A stretch of DNA of 14,930 nt. It comes from JASEGV01 sp037443545 (GTDB lineage: Bacteria > Bacteroidota > Ignavibacteria > UBA10030 > BY39). How positions within the stretch are numbered: position 1 is the first letter of the stretch; each line of letters opens with the position of its first letter. The notes under the pieces were generated by a model that worked only from the letters and a program-made list of their open reading frames with translations, searched no databases and was not told the origin of the DNA. Below are positions 7,213 through 14,930 of this stretch, one piece after another. The DNA lies in assembly GCA_037443545.1 (NCBI GenBank), contig JBBIOD010000046.1:1-14930 (forward strand). Direction: 5' to 3'. Both the position numbers and the translations under genes were made by a program.

Positions 7213-8223
7213 TTAAAAAGTAACACCTAAAGAAAAACGCTGAACATCCTTAAACACACCGAATTGCTCAGAGCTAAAGTCAACAAATAAATCTGAATTG
7301 CCGTACAAATAATATTTCACACCTATGCCAAACGAGAAACCTTGATTGGCATCGTCGCGGAATAACGATTTATAACCTGTTCTTAGAAAAACAATGTTAT
7401 TCCAATTATACTCAATACCTAAGTTTACCGATTGGGAATTGTCGTTAGGATATAAGGCATCCACAACAGTTGTAAAAGTTGATTTGGAAAATTTTAGAAC
7501 ATCCATACAAACACCTACACGGAAAAGCAAAGGTAGTGTCCACGAGTCTGTTTTTAATACCGCTGTAACCGCAGGGTTATTACCGCCGTCGCCGGGAGCT
7601 AAATCGATTTTGCGATATAAATCTTTACCGCTCATCTGCATTTCGGAACCAAAGTTAGTTATGCTCATTCCTATTTTCATATCGTTGAAATAAGTCCTGA
7701 ATAAAATACCAACATCGAGCGCAAAAGCACTTGCCGAAGTGTGCCATATTCGCTGTTGAATATACTTAATTGTTCCACCAATTGAAAACCTGTCAGTTAG
7801 ATTTCTCGCATACGTTAAACCCAAAGCCAAATCGGAAGCATCCCAAAACTGCTGAATACCTTCTGGATTTTCAATAGTTGTAATTTCTTCATCGCCGTAA
7901 TCGAGATTAGTAATATTCAAACCTAATGCATTTTCCTCGTCTATAGCCACAACCAAACCGACCCAGTTTAAATCGGTATCAACTAACCACGGAGTATGTG
8001 CAACAATAAGTTCGGTGCGGTTCAATCTCGATATTCCGCTTGGATTCCAGTAAAGTGCGGACGCATCGTTTGCCAATCCAACAAAAGTACCACCAAGTGA
8101 AGACGAGCGTGGTGAAACACCGATTCCTAAAAAGGGAGCTGCTGTAGTACCGACTTTCGATTGAGCAAGCAACAAACCCGACGTAGCTAAGAGTAAAATC
8201 AGTAATGTATATATTTTTTTCAT
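7213..8223 (-). CDS. PorV/PorQ-family outer-membrane beta-barrel protein
   Basis: This 336-residue protein has a signal peptide (MKKIYTLLILLLATSGLLLA, about 1-20). The family's N-terminal signature follows: AAPFLGIGVSPRSSSLGG, then GLANDASALYWNPSGIS. The rest alternates amphipathic strands and ends FSLGVTF with a C-terminal phenylalanine, as in outer-membrane barrels. The fold is related to FadL/OmpP1-type barrels. PorV in Porphyromonas is the T9SS shuttle that carries sorting-domain cargo to the attachment complex. Many paralogues in Ignavibacteria-like genomes have unknown roles. The gene lies eight bases after the 1250-residue gene. Its AGGTGG ribosome binding site overlaps that gene's TAG stop, so the two are probably translationally coupled. 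I infer a T9SS or surface-assembly role for the neighbouring sorting-domain proteins. A channel role is the alternative. Confidence 0.88.
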   Translation of the reverse strand: MKKIYTLLILLLATSGLLLAQSKVGTTAAPFLGIGVSPRSSSLGGTFVGLANDASALYWNPSGISRLNRTELIVAHTPWLVDTDLNWVGLVVAIDEENALGLNITNLDYGDEEITTIENPEGIQQFWDASDLALGLTYARNLTDRFSIGGTIKYIQQRIWHTSASAFALDVGILFRTYFNDMKIGMSITNFGSEMQMSGKDLYRKIDLAPGDGGNNPAVTAVLKTDSWTLPLLFRVGVCMDVLKFSKSTFTTVVDALYPNDNSQSVNLGIEYNWNNIVFLRTGYKSLFRDDANQGFSFGIGVKYYLYGNSDLFVDFSSEQFGVFKDVQRFSLGVTF

Positions 8224-8227
8224 ATTT

Positions 8228-8233
8228 CCACCT
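8228..8233 (-). promoter_or_regulatory. Ribosome binding site of the PorV-like gene, overlapping the upstream stop codon
   Basis: AGGTGG lies four bases before the ATG at 8223 and shares bases with the TAG stop (8234-8232) of the upstream gene. This arrangement favours coupled translation. Confidence 0.7.
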
Positions 8234-11200
8234 ATTTTATTACAGCTATCTTACCGTATTGAACACCAACTTCGGGCGCATCGACTACATAAAAGTAAAC
8301 ACCGAAAGCAACATCTAAATTCTCTTTTGTCCGCAAGTCCCACGTTACTTCCCCCTCGAACATATTTCCACTTTGGTATAGTGTGCGGATCTGTTCGCCG
8401 CGAGCTGTATAAATGTCGATTTTAGAATTTACCGGAACGTTGGTGAATGTAATTTTACGTTCGCCCCTGCCCGTAACGCCTGTGGGTAAAGGTTGCTCCT
8501 GTGTTGTTGCCGATACATAAGGATTGGGAACGACCTTAACTTTTTTAATTTCAGATTTTGCTTTTTGAACATCTATCTTTGCGCCAATAACACTAAACTC
8601 AAATTCATCATTCCTGCCAAGCGATTTTGTTGTTATTATTTGAAGTCTATCCCCTTCTAATGGTCTGTAGGAAATTGAATCAACTCCTCTGAATTCGATT
8701 AGCCACGAAACTACGTTCGTAGCTAATGAATCGATGAAACACACAACATCATTGTTCGAAAGTGTATCCCGTACAACGTTTGGGTTTGCCCTTTCGTAGA
8801 ATCCGTATTTTATCTCTTTTGGATTACTTCTATCTGTTATATTGTAAACTTTAAAATTTGTTCTGCGCGCCGGGGCAGTAAGTTGTGCGGGGGTGCCTTC
8901 CCATAGAACAACGGGGGAAGACATCTGATCGAATGAATTAAAGAATCGAATTTCATAATCGAACGGAGGGCGTTTTCCACTATCGGGATAGATAATATTA
9001 CCTACTTGCCTATATTCGATTCGCGGTCTGAAAGTTAATAGATTTTTCTTTGACGTGTCGCTCCACCCAGATGCGGAGACGTTAATAATTCGATTCCATT
9101 GATTTGCGAATACAAGCGTAATTCCATCAAATATATCGCTGTCCTTTACTTCGAATAAATAGGGAGTGTTATGTATGTACGGACTTTTATTAATTACAGA
9201 TATTGGTGCTGAGGGATTTGTGTTATTCACTACTTTATAAAAAGAAGTAATAGGAATCATTTCTTCGTTATCACGATGGTCTATATTCGGTTCACCCACA
9301 TCCGGTTTCCCGTTGCCCTGCGTTCCATCGATATCAATTTGTGTCGAATCGCCATCAGCACCGACATCGTCTCTCCACGCAATTATATTTCCGGCAGTAT
9401 TCTTTATGTGATTTCGCCAATTGTTGTTATTGTCAATACTGTCCATCGATGAATCAAAAAACTTAAGAGCGTATTTATTTCCATCTTTTATTTGGGTTGC
9501 ATCTATAACGTTATAATAAACCTTTCCCTCCGATTGCCCTTTTATTTTTGTAAGTTGAACACCCGAAGGAGGCTGAACAAATCCTACCGATGGCTTTTGC
9601 GGAACTACCCAAGCCGTATTGATATCGGTTGTAATTTTTCCCGTAGCATCGCGGGCAATGAATTTTGTGTTTTCAGAAGGTGGTAAATTTTTCTCTACAT
9701 CGCCTCTATCATAAGCCACGACAGCGTAGTAGTAAACTTTTCCGTTCTGCACTGTACTATCTACAAAGGAGTGTTGAATACCTGCATCGCTGCCTAAAAA
9801 ATATTTTACACCTTTGCCAAAATCGTTCGGGAAGAAACCCGATATTCCGTTCTTCAAATCGAATTGCGCCAGCGGACGATCGAATAACGGATTACCCTGT
9901 CCGTCCGAAATTACACGAATATCGTTGAAGTTAGGTTCTGTCGAACGGTAAATTTTATATCCTTCGAAATCATTTACCTTTAAATCGGAATCAAAAGTTT
10001 TTTCTTCTGCAGTTCGATCCCAATAAAGCGTAGCCTTTCCGTCGCCCGCAACGACTGTGAGTTTGGGTTTTTCAGGCGGCTTAGCAAAATTATAGTTGTT
10101 GGAATAGATTTGCTTCATCGTTCGCAAATTAGAATATAGCGATGCAGTATCCAATTGATGCCGGGCAGAGGCCTCGCCGAAGAAAAGAGCTAACGAGAAG
10201 CGTTCAGTTTTTCCGGCAGGTAATGGGAAATATCCTGACCCGTATATAAAGTCGCCATCTTCACCCCTAATCGCCATATTATTCACAAAGTTTGTTGGGA
10301 CTTCAAAGAATCCAGGAGCCATTCTTTGCCAGAGGTTAGCATCGTTTGCCATCGAGATGTTGCCAGCAGGAACAAAATATTCGAAACTCGTTAAGCCAAT
10401 CATATCCGACTCGTCAATATCAGTTGCATCGAAACGGGGTTCGCCAGCATCGGGTCGGCCGTTGCCTTCGCCTGCGTCGCCGGTTCCGGCAACTCCATCA
10501 GCGCCTACATCGTCGGTTGTATTATCCCAGTCGCTGTCGTTATCGATACCGTCATCGCGAGCTTCATCAATTAGAATATTTGAAAGCCCGAGTCCTGTAA
10601 AATAGTTTTTGTATTTTAACGGATTTAATTTTTCGAAAAGAATTGTTCCGTCGGCTTTTCGGCGAATTTGTTTGTAGTGGACTTCGATGTTTTCATCAAT
10701 CAGACCATCGAGGTCATCGTCGAAACCGTTGTTGATGATTTCCTTTAACGTATCGTTGGGGGCAATTGAATAAGATTTTCCCTGCGATACAAAATCTGTT
10801 CTGGAGATCGGTACATCCACAATTGTCCGAGCAAATGTTTTTTTATCGATCAACACTAATTTGTTAGCGGGAAAATTTGGAATATTACCGGGAGAGAGGG
10901 AAACAACCCGAGGGAGAAAATCCATCTCTACGAAAAAATTACCGACACCACCTCTTCCGTCGCCGTCGTTGTCGATACCGTCGTAAGAATTACTTGGACT
11001 TTCTAAAAATGCATAACCTACAAAACCGACATCATTCGGGGTAGGTTGCCACTTGGGGTTTGCCGACGGGTCGATTGAAAAATTATAATCCCAACTGTAA
11101 GTCAAATCTTCTTTAACATCGAAGAAGCTTACATCGTCGTTCCATTCGGTGCCGCCTATACCGACATAAGTACCGACGATCATACCGAAAGCAACTTTTG

Positions 11201-11984
11201 GATAATCGACCTTGCTTTTATTTGTAATTTCATAAAGCCAGAAAATACCGTCCTGTGCAAGAAAATTATTCCATTGCATAGCACGGACTTTGACTTCTAG
11301 ACCGAGCCCTTTGCGTGTGGGGTTGGTTGAGTCGGGAATAAAAATAAATGCGGAGGAATCAGCGCTGAATACTTTCCAGTCGGTAGCGTAAAATTCTTCA
11401 TCTGCATTATCATCCATTTTAAAATATGTTTCCTGATCGGCGTTTATAATACCACGACCGAAATAGCCGTTCCATTGTGCATTACCTTGTGCATCAATCC
11501 AGGTCGGTTGGTCTGGCCAATAAGGGGGCCAAGTATCGCGAATGTTATTTACAGCGACACTCGCCCCGGGAACATTCCGGGTTGGATTAGCGTAACCGGG
11601 TAATGGCTCGAATCCCCAAAAAGCACCTCCAGCAGGAGGTCCATCGCCTCCACCCGGTCGTTCAACTGGACATATAATAACAGATGTAAAAGTGGTATCT
11701 ATAATCGTTCCGTCTCTCCTCTTTTTCTTAACTGGGACTTCAACAGCTACGAGTGGCGATACATCTCCGACGTATCCGTTGTCGTCGTATTTCCATGCAC
11801 CTCGAGGACCAATACCCGTTGGTTGGGCAATCACGCCGTAATTTCCAAAAACAGTTTTTACACGGTTGCCGTTAAGCGTACCTGATTTTCGAAATGTCCT
11901 GTCGCCACCCCCTTGTGCCAACGACACGGATTCGCTTATCAGAAACAATAGAAAAGTTAAAAGTATAATTTTTTTCATATTCAT
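8232..11984 (-). CDS. Large exported protein with Asp-rich loops, FN3-like region and divergent C-terminal sorting domain; candidate partner of the TonB receptor
   Basis: This 1250-residue protein of unknown function has a signal peptide at about 1-24 (cleavage near SLAQ). The N-terminal half is rich in W, D and G and matches no enzyme I recognise. Asp-rich, possibly calcium-binding loops occur at 335-346 (DGIDNDGDGRGG) and 418-432 (NNGFDDDLDGLIDEN), similar to the DNDGDG motifs of MopE-like secreted proteins. A longer Asp-rich unit at 477-537 recurs at 846-918. A fibronectin type III-like region spans about 634-780 (ATLYWD, GYKIYRST, VYYYAVVAYD). Residues about 1145-1250 look like a divergent T9SS sorting domain: VVPNPYV, IDIYTARGEQIRTL, FGVYFYVV, final GKIAVIK. 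It follows the receptor gene by 13 bases. Two in-frame ATGs (11984, 11978) are possible and neither has a clear ribosome binding site, so translation may depend on coupling. Its place beside the receptor suggests a surface component of the same uptake complex, where SusD would sit, though no SusD homology is seen. Confidence 0.75.
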   Translation of the reverse strand: MNMKKIILLTFLLFLISESVSLAQGGGDRTFRKSGTLNGNRVKTVFGNYGVIAQPTGIGPRGAWKYDDNGYVGDVSPLVAVEVPVKKKRRDGTIIDTTFTSVIICPVERPGGGDGPPAGGAFWGFEPLPGYANPTRNVPGASVAVNNIRDTWPPYWPDQPTWIDAQGNAQWNGYFGRGIINADQETYFKMDDNADEEFYATDWKVFSADSSAFIFIPDSTNPTRKGLGLEVKVRAMQWNNFLAQDGIFWLYEITNKSKVDYPKVAFGMIVGTYVGIGGTEWNDDVSFFDVKEDLTYSWDYNFSIDPSANPKWQPTPNDVGFVGYAFLESPSNSYDGIDNDGDGRGGVGNFFVEMDFLPRVVSLSPGNIPNFPANKLVLIDKKTFARTIVDVPISRTDFVSQGKSYSIAPNDTLKEIINNGFDDDLDGLIDENIEVHYKQIRRKADGTILFEKLNPLKYKNYFTGLGLSNILIDEARDDGIDNDSDWDNTTDDVGADGVAGTGDAGEGNGRPDAGEPRFDATDIDESDMIGLTSFEYFVPAGNISMANDANLWQRMAPGFFEVPTNFVNNMAIRGEDGDFIYGSGYFPLPAGKTERFSLALFFGEASARHQLDTASLYSNLRTMKQIYSNNYNFAKPPEKPKLTVVAGDGKATLYWDRTAEEKTFDSDLKVNDFEGYKIYRSTEPNFNDIRVISDGQGNPLFDRPLAQFDLKNGISGFFPNDFGKGVKYFLGSDAGIQHSFVDSTVQNGKVYYYAVVAYDRGDVEKNLPPSENTKFIARDATGKITTDINTAWVVPQKPSVGFVQPPSGVQLTKIKGQSEGKVYYNVIDATQIKDGNKYALKFFDSSMDSIDNNNNWRNHIKNTAGNIIAWRDDVGADGDSTQIDIDGTQGNGKPDVGEPNIDHRDNEEMIPITSFYKVVNNTNPSAPISVINKSPYIHNTPYLFEVKDSDIFDGITLVFANQWNRIINVSASGWSDTSKKNLLTFRPRIEYRQVGNIIYPDSGKRPPFDYEIRFFNSFDQMSSPVVLWEGTPAQLTAPARRTNFKVYNITDRSNPKEIKYGFYERANPNVVRDTLSNNDVVCFIDSLATNVVSWLIEFRGVDSISYRPLEGDRLQIITTKSLGRNDEFEFSVIGAKIDVQKAKSEIKKVKVVPNPYVSATTQEQPLPTGVTGRGERKITFTNVPVNSKIDIYTARGEQIRTLYQSGNMFEGEVTWDLRTKENLDVAFGVYFYVVDAPEVGVQYGKIAVIK
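9231..9449 (-). repeat. Asp-rich unit, copy 2, in the 1250-residue protein
   Basis: Residues about 846-918. The order of elements is IDN-x3-W, DDVGADG, TQGNGKPDVGEP, a D/E-rich stretch and ITSFYKV, matching copy 1. The two copies lie about 370 residues apart, on either side of the FN3-like region. Confidence 0.7.
10374..10556 (-). repeat. Asp-rich unit, copy 1, in the 1250-residue protein
   Basis: Residues about 477-537. The order of elements is an IDN-x3-W motif, DDVGADG, GEGNGRPDAGEP, then a D/E-rich stretch and LTSFEYF. Copy 2 at 9231-9449 has the same order. Confidence 0.7.
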
Positions 11985-11997
11985 TTTTTTATGTTCA

Positions 11998-14778
11998 TTA
12001 GAAATAAATTGATATACCTAATTCAACTGTTCGGGGTTGCGAATAGAAAGTAGGGTTTCGAAAATACTCGCCCAAGCTATTTACTAACTCGGGTTGTTGA
12101 TTAAGCCGCGCTTGTTGCTCATAAATTGTGAAGTCGGCTTTCCCTGTATCGGTATAAACATTTATTTGATTCTTAATATCGAACAGATTAGTTATTCGTG
12201 TAAAGAGGTTGAATCGTAAAGCATCAATTGCAAAATCTTTGAAACCGCGAAAATCTACATTTATAAAATATGGTTTTATTTCGCTGTTGACCAGCAGCAC
12301 TCCAATGTCGGCTGATTGCGGCGGAGTATATGGTGTGCCACTTCCTAATTGGACAATGAAACTAACACCCCAATTGTTCGGAACGTTATAGTTCACCGTC
12401 GTATTCATAGTGTGGCGTTGATCCCAATCTAAAGCGACTAATTGAGTTTCCGGAAGCCTGCCCCCCGCAATCGCATTTCGTGTGGACGATGGGTCGCTCG
12501 AGTTTCCTTTAGCGATCTGATAGGTGTAATCGAGTGTCGCCGAAAATCCTTGCGTGAATCGTTGATTGAGAGAAACGATAATTCCTCTCACAAAACCGAA
12601 ATCGCTGTTCACATACTTACTGTATTTTGCCGAACCGCCGAAAATAAAAATTTCTTCGGCGCGTGTGCCCGCTAAATTCCGTATATCACGAACGTAACCA
12701 GTCAAAAATAAACTCAAATTATCTGTCAACTGTTGTTGAACTCCTATTTCGTAACTCACAGTTTGTTGCGGGTTCAAGTCGGCGTTCCCAACGACTCCGA
12801 TGTTTCCCGTTCCGGTTCCTAATTTGAAGTAAGGATTCTGATACAGTAAATCGAAAGCCGGTAATTGGAAAAAATACCCGTACGAAAAGTGGATATTACC
12901 TCTATCGGTAATCGGGAAAGCGACTCCGATTCTCGGACTGTATTGGAATTTAGCCGATGGACGTTTGTACCAATAAGCCATTCGGTCGGCCAAAGTTTTG
13001 GCCGGCTCATCTTCCTGCTTAATCCCATCGCCATTGTAATCGTGAAAGCGGTTCGACGGTTTTAGAGGGTCAAAAACATTCGGGTCGGTTTCGTCAGTCA
13101 GTATCCAGCCATCCGATTTGAAATAATCGGCCCTGATACCCACATTCACAATTATATCCTGGAATTCCATTTTATCCTGAATGTAAGCAGAAAATTCGAT
13201 TGGGTTTCGTTTATAATAATTGTATGAATTTCCCGAAATATCCCCTATTCTCGTTTGAATGAACGGATTATTATCGTCTTTATCGGTGTTTGGGCTTCGG
13301 CTCAAATCGCCTTCCGACGGAATTAAGTTGATATCCTCGTAGCTAATTTGATGCCGCCTGTATTCTGCACCGAATTTAATTAGATGAGTATGTGTAACTT
13401 GAGAAGTGAGATCGACCTTTCCCGTCCAAGTTTCAGTGAAGCGGCGAAAATGCTGCAAGTTACCGCCACCGGTTCTAAAACTATAGGGTGGCTGTTGGCC
13501 GTTCAGGTTTGGATGAATGTAACGCGGGTCGTGTATGTTTTCATATTGATAATGTTGATAGGTTTTGAAAAAATTAGAAAAGCCGACAGTATAAAAAGTT
13601 GAACTTGATAACGAATGTGTAATTGTTGATATGTTCGAATACCCGTTGCGGAATCGCTTTAAGTTACCATCGGGATTGTATTTTAAGGAAAAATCAAAGT
13701 CTTGATACTTCACTTTATCTAAAAAATAACTGTGAGTAAATTTGAGTGTTGGAAGAATATTCACCGAAGTTTTGAATTGGAAATATTTTTTTTCGTTCCA
13801 GTTCATCGGAATTATTTTTCCGTCACCCGATTTATTAATTATCCATTTTGTGATATCGGGGTCGGAATTTTTTGTAATGTCGAATGGATTGTATTTTCGG
13901 ACCCCCGACAACCAACCGTCGTTATAATAATATCTTGCAATTGTGTAGAAAAAAATTTTATCTCTAAAAACGGGACCGCTAAAACTTCCTTCAAAATTTC
14001 GAATCGAGTAAGGATTAATTTTATCTATTCCAAAAAATATATCTTTGTGCGAACTTAAATTGTCGCCGATATAAGTTGTGAACGAGCCGCCGAATTTATT
14101 TCCTCCATCTTTCGTACTGATATTCACGATACCCGACATTGCCTGACCGTATTCAGCATTAAAAGCGCCACTTATCAGTTGCAGTTCCTGAATTGCATCT
14201 TTACCAACTTCAATTACTACCCCGCCGTCGTACACGTCGGTTACCGGAACGCCGTCGACCCAGTAAGCAGTTTCACCGCTGCGTCCGCCACGAATGTGTC
14301 CAGCCATAACGCCGGCTTGTAAGTTAACAAGTTGAGTGAATTCACGAATCGGTAATGCCCGAATGGCTTCGGCGTTCACAATAGAAGTTGATGCAGTTAA
14401 ATCCTTCTGAACCATCGGGCGATCGGCAGTAATAACAACTTCTTGAATTTCGACTACAGTTTCGCTCAATGTAAAATCTTGTTTGGTTGTTAAATCTATC
14501 TGAACTACAAGGTTTTTAACAGTTACAGGATTATAACCTAATAGCGATGCTTTTAAAGCATAAGTGCCGGGGGGAATATTCAGAATGGTGTAATTGCCAT
14601 CAAAATCGGATACCGCACCGTACGTTGTCCCCTCGATAATTATATTAACACCGATAAGAGGTTCGTTCGATTTGGAGTCATATATTCTACCGGAAAATTT
14701 ACCCGTATTACCGGCAAAGAGAGTCAGAGCGAATAAAACAACTAAAAAAGAGTTAAAAAGTAATATTTTTATTTTCAT
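11998..14778 (-). CDS. TonB-dependent outer-membrane receptor with N-terminal carboxypeptidase-regulatory-like domain
   Basis: This 926-residue protein starts at MKIKILLF. An in-frame ATG at 14805 would add nine residues, but GAGGAG at 14788-14793 lies nine bases before the ATG at 14778, and that start leads straight into a signal peptide (about 1-23). Residues 26-105 form a carboxypeptidase-regulatory-like (CNA-B-type) domain (FSGRIYDSKSNEPLIGVNI, FDGNYTILNIPPGTY). Next come a TonB-box-like VVITA (114-118), a plug domain at about 120-225 with RGGRSGETAYWVDGVPVTD and GQAMSGIVNISTKDGG, and a long 22-strand-type barrel ending ELGISIYF. The C-terminal phenylalanine is typical of outer-membrane barrels. 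An EF-hand-like DYNGDGIKQEDE at residues 580-591 probably lies in an extracellular loop. It would import a large ligand using TonB energy. From the operon and downstream amylases I infer an alpha-glucan oligosaccharide, a SusC-like role. The ligand itself cannot be read from the sequence. Confidence 0.93.
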   Translation of the reverse strand: MKIKILLFNSFLVVLFALTLFAGNTGKFSGRIYDSKSNEPLIGVNIIIEGTTYGAVSDFDGNYTILNIPPGTYALKASLLGYNPVTVKNLVVQIDLTTKQDFTLSETVVEIQEVVITADRPMVQKDLTASTSIVNAEAIRALPIREFTQLVNLQAGVMAGHIRGGRSGETAYWVDGVPVTDVYDGGVVIEVGKDAIQELQLISGAFNAEYGQAMSGIVNISTKDGGNKFGGSFTTYIGDNLSSHKDIFFGIDKINPYSIRNFEGSFSGPVFRDKIFFYTIARYYYNDGWLSGVRKYNPFDITKNSDPDITKWIINKSGDGKIIPMNWNEKKYFQFKTSVNILPTLKFTHSYFLDKVKYQDFDFSLKYNPDGNLKRFRNGYSNISTITHSLSSSTFYTVGFSNFFKTYQHYQYENIHDPRYIHPNLNGQQPPYSFRTGGGNLQHFRRFTETWTGKVDLTSQVTHTHLIKFGAEYRRHQISYEDINLIPSEGDLSRSPNTDKDDNNPFIQTRIGDISGNSYNYYKRNPIEFSAYIQDKMEFQDIIVNVGIRADYFKSDGWILTDETDPNVFDPLKPSNRFHDYNGDGIKQEDEPAKTLADRMAYWYKRPSAKFQYSPRIGVAFPITDRGNIHFSYGYFFQLPAFDLLYQNPYFKLGTGTGNIGVVGNADLNPQQTVSYEIGVQQQLTDNLSLFLTGYVRDIRNLAGTRAEEIFIFGGSAKYSKYVNSDFGFVRGIIVSLNQRFTQGFSATLDYTYQIAKGNSSDPSSTRNAIAGGRLPETQLVALDWDQRHTMNTTVNYNVPNNWGVSFIVQLGSGTPYTPPQSADIGVLLVNSEIKPYFINVDFRGFKDFAIDALRFNLFTRITNLFDIKNQINVYTDTGKADFTIYEQQARLNQQPELVNSLGEYFRNPTFYSQPRTVELGISIYF
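13006..13041 (-). other. EF-hand-like calcium-binding loop within the receptor barrel
   Basis: Residues 580-591 read DYNGDGIKQEDE, with acidic or Asn residues at loop positions 1, 3, 5 and 12 and glycine at position 6, as in EF-hand and dockerin calcium loops. It is a single copy, so no dockerin pair is present. Calcium binding is inferred. Confidence 0.5.
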
Positions 14779-14787
14779 TGAATACAT

Positions 14788-14793
14788 CTCCTC
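14788..14793 (-). promoter_or_regulatory. Ribosome binding site that decides the receptor start
   Basis: GAGGAG is nine bases before the ATG at 14778. The ATG at 14787 directly abuts it, and the ATG at 14805 lies upstream of it. The site therefore supports 14778 as the true start. Confidence 0.75.
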
Positions 14794-14830
14794 GAAACAA
14801 AGCATTTATTTAGCAATTAATACGCAAAAA

Positions 14831-14859
14831 AAAATACAACAGTTTACAGTAAAAGTCAA
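14831..14859 (-). promoter_or_regulatory. Candidate sigma70-like promoter of the receptor operon
   Basis: TTGACT (14859-14854) and TATTTT (14836-14831) are separated by exactly 17 bases, near the consensus spacing. Transcription would start around 14824, giving a leader of about 45 bases that contains the GAGGAG ribosome binding site. A T-rich stretch follows the -10 element. The rest of the upstream sequence to the window edge shows no gene. Confidence 0.55.
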
Positions 14860-14930
14860 ATTTTTGCTTCTTTGTTTTTATGACTAAATATGATTATCTT
14901 ATGTACGGATAAATAGAGCATATTTAAGAA

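Noticed and set aside
10346..10605. Two overlapping plus-strand reading frames of 82-84 codons
   Set aside because: They lie opposite the Asp-rich repeat of the 1250-residue gene and arise from its biased GAT/GAC codons. The proteins are low-complexity Arg- or Ser/Pro-rich and have no start signals.
8232..11984. 1250-residue protein as a SusD homologue
   Set aside because: It has no lipobox, no helical TPR-like SusD pattern and is about twice the usual SusD length. It is beta- and loop-rich and ends in a sorting-type domain.
13006..13041. Dockerin domain in the receptor
   Set aside because: Only one calcium-type loop is present, while dockerins have two. It is embedded in a beta-barrel sequence.
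13732..14058. Plus-strand frame of 108 codons
   Set aside because: It lies fully inside the receptor gene, has no plausible ribosome binding site or domain, and the receptor frame is clearly the coding one.
14594..14887. Plus-strand frame of 97 codons reaching into the upstream region
   Set aside because: Most of it is antisense to the receptor's N-terminal domain and the remainder is AT-rich leader. It has no recognisable protein features.
1..14930. CRISPR array, tRNA, rRNA or insertion sequence
   Set aside because: No regularly spaced repeats, no tRNA-like cloverleaf sequence, no rRNA conserved stretch and no transposase frame were seen. The gaps between genes are all under 250 bases.

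Overview
The window carries six complete genes and the first 18 codons of a seventh, all on the minus strand. Transcription runs from the right end to the left, so the order below goes from high to low coordinates. The likely source is a member of the Ignavibacteria or a close relative in the wider Bacteroidota/Chlorobi group. Two proteins end in type IX secretion (T9SS) sorting domains with the QNYPNPFNP core that is very common in Ignavibacteria. There is a PorV/PorQ-family protein and a TonB-dependent receptor with an N-terminal carboxypeptidase-regulatory-like domain, and the DNA is moderately AT-rich. Several genes have clear Shine-Dalgarno sequences, which are uncommon in Bacteroidia and Flavobacteriia. 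This assignment is an inference and was not checked against a database.

Layout in transcription order. (1) A sigma70-like promoter at 14831-14859 precedes a tight four-gene operon: TonB-dependent receptor (11998-14778), a 1250-residue exported protein with Asp-rich loops and a divergent C-terminal sorting domain (8232-11984), a PorV/PorQ-family outer-membrane barrel (7213-8223), and an 801-residue T9SS cargo with a lamin-tail-like domain and four beta-sandwich modules (4770-7175). Gaps between these genes are 13, 8 and 37 bases. A strong intrinsic terminator at 4636-4702 closes the operon. (2) A 244-base gap holds that terminator and a candidate promoter/operator with a perfect 11+11 inverted repeat directly in front of an exported GH13 neopullulanase/cyclomaltodextrinase-type enzyme without a sorting domain (3050-4525). 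(3) After a 220-base gap with several small repeats comes a second GH13 enzyme of 923 residues, with CBM48-like N-terminal domains and a T9SS sorting domain (58-2829). The start of an inositol-monophosphatase-family gene follows three bases later (1-54).

Read together, this looks like an alpha-glucan (starch, glycogen or maltodextrin) utilisation locus built differently from the Bacteroides Sus system. The receptor takes the SusC role and the modular 801-residue protein would fit a SusE/F-like glycan-binding role. The surface GH13 would act like SusG and the exported GH13_20-like enzyme like SusA. No SusD homologue is visible. Its place beside the receptor is taken by the 1250-residue protein, with a PorV-like protein encoded next to it. 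The glucan specificity rests mainly on the two GH13 genes, which lie beyond the terminator, so the link to the receptor operon is plausible but unproven.
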